A DNA stretch of 64,000 nucleotides from JBELHR01 sp049607205 (GTDB lineage: Bacteria > Bacteroidota > Bacteroidia > Flavobacteriales > Flavobacteriaceae). The DNA is taken from contig JBMYWH010000005.1 in NCBI GenBank assembly GCA_049607205.1, positions 1 through 64,000 of the forward strand, read 5' to 3'. Position numbers and translations under genes: made by a program. Shown here piece by piece: positions 32,378 to 39,490 of this stretch (positions are counted from its first letter, which is position 1; the number at the start of each line of letters is the position of its first letter). The notes beneath the pieces were generated by a model that saw only the letters and a program-made list of their open reading frames with translations, made no database searches and had not been told where the DNA came from.

Positions 32378-33604
32378 ATGAAAAGTAATCTATTTAAAAG
32401 CTTAGGCCCAGGCCTTTTATTTGCAGGTGCTGCAATTGGGGTATCTCATTTAGTCCAATCTACTAAAGCCGGGGCAATGTACGGCTTAGGTCTTTTCTGG
32501 GCCATACTATTAATCCATTTATTTAAGTATCCATTTTTTGAATTTGGTGCCCGCTACACCGCAGCTACTAAAAACACGCTATTAGAGGGATATGCTAAAT
32601 TAGGTAAAGGTTACTTGCTCGTTTATGCTTTGCTGAATTTAGTCAATATGTTTACTATTCAAGCCGCCGTAACTATAGTAACCGCCGGAATTGCCTCCGT
32701 ATTATTTCCTGATCTCGCTTCAATTGCCTCTATAAGTATATTTATATCGATTTTTGGTGGTATTATTCTTGTTATTGGTCGTTATAAAACCTTAGATCAA
32801 GTGATTAAATATGTCGTAATATTGCTCTCATTAAGCACAATTGTTGCACTTATTCTTGGATTCATTCACAAAACACCAAGCTTTACTACCCAACAAGTAT
32901 TTCCTACCGATTTAGTAGGGCTTACTTTCCTGATCACTTTTTTAGGTTGGATGCCAGCTCCTTTAGATATATCAATATGGCAATCTTTATGGACCAAGGA
33001 AAAAATGACTTATAGCTCCAAGTTAGAAATTAAACAAATCATTTTTGATTTTAATATTGGTTATGTAACTACATTTTGCCTAGGACTTTGTTTTATGCTT
33101 CTAGGGGGATTAATCATGTATGGAACAGGAATGAGTTTCTCAAGTAAAGCCAGTCTGTTTAGCGCTCAGTTTATTCACTTATATACTGAAAGCATTGGGT
33201 CATGGGCCTTTTACATCATAGGTATTGCAGCATTTGCAACCATGCTTAGTACTACTTTAACTACACTAGATGCCTCTCCGAGATCTTTTACCCAGACCGT
33301 GCAGCTATTGATTCCAAACACAAGTACTAAACTTTATTATGTGATGCTTATTGTTTTGATTTGTGGTACTCAGGCTTTGATTCTATATGCAGGAAATTCT
33401 ATGGGATTCCTGATCAAAATCGCGACCATACTTTCCTTCTTAACTGCTCCCTTTTATGCGTTTATGAACATGAAGTTGATAAACAGTTCTCACGTTCCTA
33501 AAGCTTTTCATCCTAAGAAACCCTTATTCTATCTAGCCGTGCTTGGCTTAATTTTTTTAATAGGATTTAGCTGTTATTATATATATTTTATCAATCAATA
33601 CTAG
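32378..33604 (+). CDS. NRAMP-family transporter with atypical metal-site motif
   Basis: A 408-residue membrane protein of the NRAMP (SLC11/MntH) family with about 11 helices. It begins SLGPGLLFAGAAIGVSHLVQ; aligned by eye with typical NRAMPs (GPGLL then DPGN), the DPGN metal-binding motif of helix 1 is replaced by GVSH. Helix 6 keeps MP in GWMPAPLDISIW (about 192-195). Loss of the DPGN aspartate suggests it does not carry manganese or iron the usual way; the true substrate is open. I start at the ATG at 32378 because the upstream nine codons are not family-like. Confidence 0.82.
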   Translation: MKSNLFKSLGPGLLFAGAAIGVSHLVQSTKAGAMYGLGLFWAILLIHLFKYPFFEFGARYTAATKNTLLEGYAKLGKGYLLVYALLNLVNMFTIQAAVTIVTAGIASVLFPDLASIASISIFISIFGGIILVIGRYKTLDQVIKYVVILLSLSTIVALILGFIHKTPSFTTQQVFPTDLVGLTFLITFLGWMPAPLDISIWQSLWTKEKMTYSSKLEIKQIIFDFNIGYVTTFCLGLCFMLLGGLIMYGTGMSFSSKASLFSAQFIHLYTESIGSWAFYIIGIAAFATMLSTTLTTLDASPRSFTQTVQLLIPNTSTKLYYVMLIVLICGTQALILYAGNSMGFLIKIATILSFLTAPFYAFMNMKLINSSHVPKAFHPKKPLFYLAVLGLIFLIGFSCYYIYFINQY

Positions 33605-33638
33605 TCTAATAATCTTATGGTTATTGTGATAAACTTTG

Positions 33639-33646
33639 TATTTTTG
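33639..33646 (+). promoter_or_regulatory. Candidate -7 element of lipA
   Basis: TATTTTTG fits TAnnTTTG and lies 18 bases before the lipA ATG at 33665. The nearest TTG (33624-33626) is too close to be a normal -33 element. Confidence 0.45.
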
Positions 33647-33664
33647 TAGCTCAAATTATGATAC

Positions 33665-34534
33665 ATGTCAGAAGCTATTGAAACTCAAAAGAAGGTTAGT
33701 AAACCTAAATGGTTGAGAGTTAAGTTACCTGTAGGAAAAAAGTATACAGAACTTAGAGGTCTAGTTGATAAATATAAATTAAACACAATTTGTACCAGTG
33801 GATCTTGTCCAAATATGGGTGAGTGTTGGGGTGAAGGTACTGCAACCTTCATGATTCTTGGAAATATTTGTACGCGTTCATGTGGATTTTGTGGTGTTAA
33901 AACCGGAAAACCTGAAACAGTAGAATGGGATGAACCTGAAAAAGTTGCTCGTTCTATCAAATTAATGAAAATTAAACACGCAGTGATTACTTCCGTAGAT
34001 CGTGATGATTTAAAAGATGGTGGATCCATCATTTGGGCAGAAACCGTAAACGCCATTCGTCGTGCAAATCCAGAGACAACCTTAGAAACTTTGATTCCTG
34101 ATTTCCAAGGGGATCATACCAATATCGATAGAATATTGGAAGTTGCTCCTGAGGTAATTTCTCACAATATGGAAACAGTAAGAAGATTAACTAGGGAGGT
34201 TAGAATTCAAGCAAAATACGACCGTAGTTTAGCTGTACTAAAATACATGAAGGATCAAGGTCAAAGAAGAACTAAATCTGGAATAATGTTAGGTCTTGGA
34301 GAAACTGAGGAAGAAGTTATGGAAACTATGAGAGATTTAGCTGCGGCTAAAGTTGACATTGTTACCATTGGACAATATCTGCAGCCTACTAAGAAGCATT
34401 TACCTGTTAAGGAATTTATTACTCCTGAGCAGTTCAAAAAATATGAAGAATACGGCTTAAGTTTAGGCTTTAGACATGTAGAAAGTGGAGCTTTAGTAAG
34501 GTCTTCTTACAAAGCCCAAAAACATTTATTATAA
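33665..34534 (+). CDS. lipA: Lipoyl synthase
   Basis: A 289-residue radical SAM enzyme that inserts two sulfurs into octanoyl groups of 2-oxoacid dehydrogenases and the glycine cleavage H protein. Auxiliary cluster motif CTSGSCPNMGEC (Cys43, 48, 54) and radical SAM cluster CTRSCGFC (Cys69, 73, 76) are both intact, with the C-terminal RSSYKAQ serine ligand to the auxiliary cluster. Full length. It is convergent with the SPFH gene; the 172-base gap holds a sigma-54-like motif and terminator. Confidence 0.96.
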   Translation: MSEAIETQKKVSKPKWLRVKLPVGKKYTELRGLVDKYKLNTICTSGSCPNMGECWGEGTATFMILGNICTRSCGFCGVKTGKPETVEWDEPEKVARSIKLMKIKHAVITSVDRDDLKDGGSIIWAETVNAIRRANPETTLETLIPDFQGDHTNIDRILEVAPEVISHNMETVRRLTREVRIQAKYDRSLAVLKYMKDQGQRRTKSGIMLGLGETEEEVMETMRDLAAAKVDIVTIGQYLQPTKKHLPVKEFITPEQFKKYEEYGLSLGFRHVESGALVRSSYKAQKHLL

Positions 34535-34559
34535 ATAGTTTTTACAGTGATTACTTTTT

Positions 34560-34576
34560 TTGGCACGGTCCTTGTA
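34560..34576 (+). promoter_or_regulatory. Sigma-54-like (-24/-12) promoter
   Basis: TTGGCACGGTCCTTGTA fits the sigma-54 consensus TGGCACG-N4-TTGC except that the final C of the -12 element is T. GG and the -12 G keep the required spacing (GG-N10-G). It lies 26 bases after the lipA stop codon and outside any coding region. Transcription would begin at about 34586. No other sequence in the non-coding parts of the window fits this well by eye. Confidence 0.5.
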
Positions 34577-34585
34577 ATATACCTT

Positions 34586-34680
34586 ATAACAAAGACGTAG
34601 TTAACCTTTGTTTTCATTGTATAAAATTATTTGAATTATTTCAAAAAAAGCCTTGAATTAGTCATTCAAGGCTTTTTTTT
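34586..34680 (+). ncRNA. Predicted short intergenic RNA downstream of the sigma-54-like promoter
   Basis: From the predicted start at about 34586, the transcript would fold a 5' hairpin AACAAAG/CTTTGTT (34588-34594 with 34606-34612, 11-base loop), then a single-stranded AU-rich stretch, then the strong terminator hairpin at 34649-34680. This is the usual layout of a regulatory small RNA. No ATG or coding frame is present in it. It could instead be only the 3' untranslated region of lipA; the promoter is the argument against that. Confidence 0.4.
34649..34680. terminator. Bidirectional terminator between lipA and the SPFH gene
   Basis: Nine-base stem GCCTTGAAT/ATTCAAGGC with loop TAGTC, preceded by seven A and followed by eight T. 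It ends lipA and the putative small RNA on the plus strand and the SPFH cluster on the minus strand. Confidence 0.9.
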
Positions 34681-34706
34681 ATTTAAATATGTTTGATATT
34701 CTTACA

Positions 34707-35540
34707 CTAGTTATTACCTAAGATCAATGGCATACCATCATCTCCTGAACCGATAACAATTACCTTAGCATTTGGAGATTTAGACAACTCTACTGTAGCT
34801 TGAATTCCCTTTTCCTTTAGAATATTGCTTGTCAAAGAGGCATTCAAAATACGGTTAGCTGTAGCCTTACCTTCAGCATCAATCTTTTGTCTTTCTGCTT
34901 CTTTTCTTGCTTTTTCTAGTCTAAACTCATATTCTAGAGACTCTTGTTCCTGTCCTAACTTGCGCTCAATGGCATCTTTAATGGTTTTAGGAAGGGTAAC
35001 ATCACGAATCAAAACCTCATTGAGTTGAACGTATTGATTCTCTATAATCTTTGTTGTTTCGATCAAGATTTCCTCTTGGATTACATCTCTTTTTGAAGAA
35101 TAAATCTGCTCTGGAGTATAACGTCCCACAACTGATCTTGCAGCCGACCTAATTGCTGGTCTAATGACACGATCAACATAATCTTGCCCTCTTTTTTGAT
35201 GTAAAAGTCCTAGTTCATCGGACTTCGGTTGATACCAAGCAGTGGCATCTAATTGAATATCTAGACCATTAGAAGACAATACATTCATTTTTTCAGAGAG
35301 TTCTTGTTGTCTTACATTATACAAGATTACCTTATTCCAAGGCGCAACAAAATGTAGTCCCTCACTCATAGGTGGTTCATCTGTTACCACACCTCCTGCA
35401 AGAGGTTCATACAATACTCCTGCTTCCCCTGCTCCAACAGTTACAAGAGATCTAGAAATAAAGATGATTAATAAAATTATAAAAACTATACTGAATAGTC
35501 CTCCCTTAGGAAATTTAAAGTCGATCGGTTGATTGCTCAT
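34707..35540 (-). CDS. SPFH/band 7 (prohibitin-like) membrane protein
   Basis: A 277-residue protein with one N-terminal membrane helix (about 16-36) and an SPFH domain: VGAGEAGVLYEPLAGG, APWNKVILYNVRQQEL and the VIRPAIRSAARSVVGRYT block, then a coiled-coil stretch LEYEFRLEKARKEAERQKIDAEG (shown as family feature, about 205-230). Such proteins form ring-like membrane scaffolds that organise lipids or control proteases. It is last in the minus-strand cluster that starts with the SigZ-like sigma factor, 23 bases after the aminotransferase, and the shared terminator follows. Its role in the cluster is unknown. Confidence 0.88.
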   Translation of the reverse strand: MSNQPIDFKFPKGGLFSIVFIILLIIFISRSLVTVGAGEAGVLYEPLAGGVVTDEPPMSEGLHFVAPWNKVILYNVRQQELSEKMNVLSSNGLDIQLDATAWYQPKSDELGLLHQKRGQDYVDRVIRPAIRSAARSVVGRYTPEQIYSSKRDVIQEEILIETTKIIENQYVQLNEVLIRDVTLPKTIKDAIERKLGQEQESLEYEFRLEKARKEAERQKIDAEGKATANRILNASLTSNILKEKGIQATVELSKSPNAKVIVIGSGDDGMPLILGNN

Positions 35541-35563
35541 TATTATATATTTAATTTGAACCT

Positions 35564-36736
35564 CTAAGTTACAGGTTTTGTCTGAGCTAGCAAATTTAGG
35601 TAGTCCATAATTACCTCTAAATTAGTGGCTATATTTAAACGAAACCACTTCTCATAGCCATTCCCAAATTGCCCACCTGGTGCTAGACCCATTTTTGCTT
35701 CCTTATAAACCCAATGACTGAGTTCATCCTCGGACAATCCTGTATTTGAAAAATCCATCCATAGTTGATAGGTTCCTTGTGGCTGTATCAATTCAACATC
35801 AGGAAGTTTTTCTTTTAGAAAACGATTTACCCGTGAAATAATAGTTTCCAAATATTCAATAAGATGATCGACCCATGCCTCAGATTCATTATAAGCTGCC
35901 AGGGTAGCATAAAAAGTTAAGGCATTGCCATGATTGATAAACAAGGACATTGCTCTATGATTAATTAATTTATATAAACGAGAATTGTTTGTATAAATAT
36001 ATCCTGTAGCAATGCTGTGCATTCCAAATGTTTTGGCCGGAGAGCCTATTAAGGAAATACTATTTTCATCCACATTAAGATAACTCTCAAACTTGTGGTT
36101 CCCATATAAAATATCGGCATGAACTTCATCTGAAACCACTTGAACTTTATACTTTTCTGCCAATTCAGCAACTCGTTGTAATTCTTCTTTAGTCCAAACC
36201 CTTCCCACTGGATTATGTGGATTACACAATAATAACATAGTATTCTTAGGCTGTTTCATTTTATCCTCCAAATCAACAAAATCCATAATAAATAGACCCG
36301 AATCATCCCTTTTAAGAGGGTTCTCTACTACTTTTCGCTTATTGATTCTCACCGCATATGAAAACATATGATACACCGGAGTTTGAATGATCACACCCTC
36401 ATTTTCTTTACTAAACAAATCCAAGCTCAAAGCAATACCAGAAAGCACTCCATTGACCTGAACAAAATTATTAGGATTTAATGCTAGTCCGTGTCTTTTA
36501 CCATACCAATTACTTATGGAACTGAATAAAAGATCATTATTGTATTCATAAGAATAAACCCCTTGAGAGACCTTGTTTTCTAAAGCCTTAGTTATAGGCT
36601 CTGCTACTTCAAAATCCATATCTGCTATCCAAAAAGGATACACTTGCTCGTCTTGATAAAGATGTCCATATCCTCTTGACTGAGCCTTTACAAATTCGTT
36701 GCTAGATCTATCGCTCAAAGGGTTTAAGTAATTCAT
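35564..36736 (-). CDS. PatB/MalY-type aminotransferase / cystathionine beta-lyase
   Basis: A 390-residue PLP enzyme of the MalY/PatB group of fold-type I, which usually acts as a C-S lyase on cystathionine or cysteine conjugates. Start region NPLSDRSSNEFVKAQ, FWIADMDFEVAEPI (the family WxADMDF motif), CNPHNPVGRVWT, VVSDEVHADILYG and the PLP lysine about Lys234 in GSPAKTFGMHSIATGY are all present. It is 10 bases after the permease gene, in the sigma/thioredoxin/permease cluster, so sulfur metabolism is a fitting link. A simple housekeeping role in methionine synthesis is also possible. Confidence 0.88.
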   Translation of the reverse strand: MNYLNPLSDRSSNEFVKAQSRGYGHLYQDEQVYPFWIADMDFEVAEPITKALENKVSQGVYSYEYNNDLLFSSISNWYGKRHGLALNPNNFVQVNGVLSGIALSLDLFSKENEGVIIQTPVYHMFSYAVRINKRKVVENPLKRDDSGLFIMDFVDLEDKMKQPKNTMLLLCNPHNPVGRVWTKEELQRVAELAEKYKVQVVSDEVHADILYGNHKFESYLNVDENSISLIGSPAKTFGMHSIATGYIYTNNSRLYKLINHRAMSLFINHGNALTFYATLAAYNESEAWVDHLIEYLETIISRVNRFLKEKLPDVELIQPQGTYQLWMDFSNTGLSEDELSHWVYKEAKMGLAPGGQFGNGYEKWFRLNIATNLEVIMDYLNLLAQTKPVT

Positions 36737-36746
36737 TGTATATTTT

Positions 36747-37721
36747 TTAGAAAATCATATTAAAGATAAATCCTGAGAGGATCATTCCTAAGCCTAAAGT
36801 TACAAAAAACGCTATAATCAATTTACGCTTCATCACTTTTTTCAATAATAAAGCTTCAGGTAATGAAAGACCAATTGCCCCCATCATAAAGGAAATTGCG
36901 GTTCCCATTGGTACACCTTTCTCGATAAGAGTTGTCACAATTGGAAGGACTCCTACAGCATCCACATATAGAGGTATGGCTGATATTACTGCGATTGGCA
37001 CGGCAAATATATTGTCCTTTGACAAATGTTCTTGAAAGAAGCTCGCAGGTACGAATCCATGTATAAAAGAACCTATACCTATCCCGATAGCGATATATGG
37101 CAATAAGCGTTTAAGTGTAGCAAATGCCTCACTTTGAACTAAAGTAAAACGTTCTTTTAAAGACATTTTATCTTCCTCAACGCTCACATCTGTAGGTTGT
37201 AAGTTTTGGATCCAATCCGCAACATACTTCTCCATACCGAACTTTTCGAGCAACATTCCTCCAATAACTCCTAGTAGAATACCTGTTATAATATAGATCA
37301 CCGTTACCTTCCACCCAAAAGCTACCCAGAATAAGGCTATAGCGATTTCATTAACTAAAGGAGAGGTTATTAAGAATGAAAGTGTCATCCCAAATGGAAT
37401 TCTCGCCTGTAACATTCCGACAAATAACGGAATAGAAGAACAAGAACAAAATGGGGTGATTGCACCTAAACCACTGGCCATTAAATTTCCTAATCCGGAA
37501 GATCTATGTTTTTCAAGAAATACTCGGATCTTATCCATAGGAAGGTAACTACTTACGAATCCCATTAAATAAGTAACAAGTACTACGAGAATACTAATCT
37601 CTATAAATCCAATGATAAAATAATGTAATGCAGATCCGAATGTAGAATCTACTGCTAAATTAAACCAATCGTAGACTACTAAGTCTGCAAAACTAGTTAA
37701 GATATTGACCAATGTTTCCAT
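36747..37721 (-). CDS. Permease of the DUF318/ArsP-like family
   Basis: A 324-residue membrane protein with about eight helices. The family motif ITPFCSCSSIPLFVGM (Cys92, Cys94) is intact, followed by FLITSPLVNEIAIALFW, and the second half repeats the pattern with YVDAVGVLPIVTTLIEKGVPMG. Members are linked to organoarsenical efflux (ArsP) or to transport of unknown ions or thiols. The gene starts two bases after the thioredoxin-like gene and belongs to the SigZ-like cluster. I cannot name its substrate. Confidence 0.88.
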   Translation of the reverse strand: METLVNILTSFADLVVYDWFNLAVDSTFGSALHYFIIGFIEISILVVLVTYLMGFVSSYLPMDKIRVFLEKHRSSGLGNLMASGLGAITPFCSCSSIPLFVGMLQARIPFGMTLSFLITSPLVNEIAIALFWVAFGWKVTVIYIITGILLGVIGGMLLEKFGMEKYVADWIQNLQPTDVSVEEDKMSLKERFTLVQSEAFATLKRLLPYIAIGIGIGSFIHGFVPASFFQEHLSKDNIFAVPIAVISAIPLYVDAVGVLPIVTTLIEKGVPMGTAISFMMGAIGLSLPEALLLKKVMKRKLIIAFFVTLGLGMILSGFIFNMIF

Positions 37722-37723
37722 GA

Positions 37724-37960
37724 TTATAGAAGTTTAGCTAGTTTAACTTCATCATTGATCTTTTTAAAGTCATGAACTTTTCCATTAATTACTAAAGATG
37801 GAAATGTCATAGTACCATATTGCATGGTATCAGCCATATCTGAATATTCTGTGATACTGACCGCTTTATTGTTTTTATCAGCAACCTTCTCAACAAAAGA
37901 TTTGATTGGAGAATTTGTTGCACAACAACTTGAATGTAGAATAATTACTTCTGTACTCAT
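37724..37960 (-). CDS. Small thioredoxin-fold protein with vicinal cysteines
   Basis: A 78-residue protein of the short thioredoxin-like group that commonly accompanies CSCSS permeases. The active-site position carries adjacent Cys12-Cys13 (HSSCCATNSPIK) in place of CxxC; the rest fits the fold, with TFPSLVINGKV (cis-Pro loop) and a C-terminal helix. Vicinal cysteines can bind soft metals or arsenite, but this is inference. It begins 57 bases after the sigma factor stop and is two bases before the permease. Confidence 0.78.
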   Translation of the reverse strand: MSTEVIILHSSCCATNSPIKSFVEKVADKNNKAVSITEYSDMADTMQYGTMTFPSLVINGKVHDFKKINDEVKLAKLL

Positions 37961-38017
37961 AATATTTAGTTTTTAAATGATTATTTATACTTAGAAGTAA
38001 CATGAGTTTCAAAAAAG

Positions 38018-38596
38018 TCACTCAGATTTTGATTTTTTTTTCAAATCGTATAAAAAAAGGCACTCTTTCTTTATTTGACAGCTCTGTACGACTCCATTTT
38101 GATCTTCATTTACATCACAACATTGAAAAATCAATTCACGAAGTTTCTCTCTACCCCTTTTAACTCTCATCTTTATGGTAGATAATTTTTCATCTTGGAT
38201 CTTAGAGACCTCTTTCAAAGACTTTCCCTTAATCTCCACAAGTTCCATAGTTTCTCTGTATTGACTATCCAATAAGCTAATCATGGGAAATACATAATCT
38301 GCAAGAATTAAATCGAACTCGGGATGATCTTTATCTTCTAATTCCAGTTTCTGCTCAGAATCAAAAGATTTTTTATCTCGAAAGTAATTCAATAAAATAT
38401 TTTTAGTCACTCTATAGAGCCAAGCGCGCATGTTTTTAATGTCTGTCCCATTTGAATAAGCATTCAAAAGGACTAACATAACCTCTTGAACAAGGTCTTC
38501 ACTATCATGGATGTTTCCGGTTTTGGAATTGATATATCCCTTGAGTTCTTCATAAAAACCTCCTGTACTCTCCTCTATATTACAACATTCTTCCAT
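38018..38596 (-). CDS. SigZ-like sigma-70 family factor with cysteine-rich ends
   Basis: A 192-residue ECF-type sigma factor. Region 2: SEDLVQEVMLVLLNAY and MRAWLYRVTKNILLNYFRDK. Region 4: QYRETMELVEIKGKSLKEVSK and LSTIKMRVKRGREKLRELI. Cysteines cluster at both ends: Cys4-Cys5 at the N-terminus, and Cys159-Cys160, Cys173 and Cys179 in a C-terminal tail. A cysteine tail of this kind is usual in SigZ-type factors of Bacteroidota as I recall. The longer frame (14 more codons) would run into the fabG terminator at 38610-38642, so MEECCN at 38596 is the start. It is first in the minus-strand cluster and lacks an adjacent anti-sigma factor. Confidence 0.85.
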   Translation of the reverse strand: MEECCNIEESTGGFYEELKGYINSKTGNIHDSEDLVQEVMLVLLNAYSNGTDIKNMRAWLYRVTKNILLNYFRDKKSFDSEQKLELEDKDHPEFDLILADYVFPMISLLDSQYRETMELVEIKGKSLKEVSKIQDEKLSTIKMRVKRGREKLRELIFQCCDVNEDQNGVVQSCQIKKECLFLYDLKKKSKSE

Positions 38597-38609
38597 AGGG
38601 TAAAGATAC

Positions 38610-38642
38610 AAAAAAACCCTATGAGAATTGAATCTCATAGGG
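38610..38642 (-). terminator. Terminator after fabG
   Basis: Nine-base stem CCCTATGAG/CTCATAGGG with loop AATTGAAT. On the minus strand it is followed by seven T. It separates fabG from the SigZ-like gene and marks the upstream limit of the latter. Confidence 0.85.
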
Positions 38643-38666
38643 CCCTTGATATTATCTTATATACGC

Positions 38667-39416
38667 TTAAGCGGTAATCATTCCACCATCAACGTTTAAA
38701 GTTTGACCTGTTATATATCCACTCATATCAGAGGCTAAGAATACACAAGCATTTGCAATATCCTCAGGCGATCCTCCTCTTTTTAATGGAATAGCCTGTC
38801 TCCATCCATCGACAACTTTCTCATCTAATTTAGCAGTCATTTCAGTTTCAATGAATCCAGGAGCAATTGCATTACAGCGAATATTTCTTGATCCTAACTC
38901 TAAAGCAACTGATTTAGTAAATCCTAACATACCAGCTTTTGAAGCAGCATAGTTAGTTTGACCAGCATTCCCTTGAACTCCAACTACAGAACTCATATTA
39001 ATGATTGACCCACCTCTTTGCTTCATCATTGGACGAATCACTGCTTTAGTAAGGTTGAAAACCGATTTAAGGTTTACTTCCATTACAGAATCAAAATCTT
39101 GCTCACTGATTCTCATCAACAAGTTATCTTTAGTAATTCCAGCATTATTAATCAATACGTCGATTCCTCCAAACTCCTTTATTACGTCAGCAGCTAATTC
39201 CTGAGCCGCATCAAAATCTGCTGCATTCGATTGATATCCCTTTGCTTTTACTCCAAGAGCAGTTAACTCTTTTTCTAAACTTTGTGCCGCTTCAACTGAA
39301 GAGCTATAAGTAAAGGCAACATTAGCCCCTTGTTTAGCAAAAGTTTCGGCAATACCCTTTCCAATTCCACGAGTAGCTCCCGTGATCAGAGCAGTTTTGT
39401 TCTCTAATAATTTCAT
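38667..39416 (-). CDS. fabG: 3-oxoacyl-[acyl-carrier-protein] reductase
   Basis: A 249-residue short-chain dehydrogenase that reduces 3-oxoacyl-ACP with NADPH in fatty acid synthesis. Cofactor motif TGATRGIG (about 12-19), NNAG (90-93), catalytic Ser142/143, Tyr156 and Lys160 (NYAASK), and the PGFIETEMT and SGYITGQTLNVDGGM ends are all present. The frame extends 20 codons further upstream through the promoter, so the ATG at 39416 (MKLLENKTALITGA) is correct. Single-gene unit with its own promoter and terminator. Confidence 0.95.
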   Translation of the reverse strand: MKLLENKTALITGATRGIGKGIAETFAKQGANVAFTYSSSVEAAQSLEKELTALGVKAKGYQSNAADFDAAQELAADVIKEFGGIDVLINNAGITKDNLLMRISEQDFDSVMEVNLKSVFNLTKAVIRPMMKQRGGSIINMSSVVGVQGNAGQTNYAASKAGMLGFTKSVALELGSRNIRCNAIAPGFIETEMTAKLDEKVVDGWRQAIPLKRGGSPEDIANACVFLASDMSGYITGQTLNVDGGMITA

Positions 39417-39438
39417 AAATAAAAATTTAAAATCGTGC

Positions 39439-39467
39439 CAAATATAAGAATTAATTAAAAAGGGCAA
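39439..39467 (-). promoter_or_regulatory. Bacteroidota-type promoter of fabG
   Basis: Minus-strand -7 element TATATTTG (39439-39446) and -33 TTG (39465-39467) with an 18-base spacer. The -33 element lies within the terminator hairpin of the upstream M16 peptidase gene, so the two signals overlap. Confidence 0.7.
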
Positions 39468-39484
39468 GTTTTTCACCTGCCCTT
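39457..39484 (-). terminator. Terminator after the M16 peptidase gene
   Basis: Seven-base stem AAGGGCA/TGCCCTT with an 11-base loop and a T tract on the minus strand. It overlaps the fabG promoter. Confidence 0.7.
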
Positions 39485-39490
39485 ATTCTT

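Noticed and set aside
36985..37005. TTGGCACGG resembling a sigma-54 -24 box
   Set aside because: It lies within permease coding sequence and lacks a TTG(C/T) at the -12 spacing.
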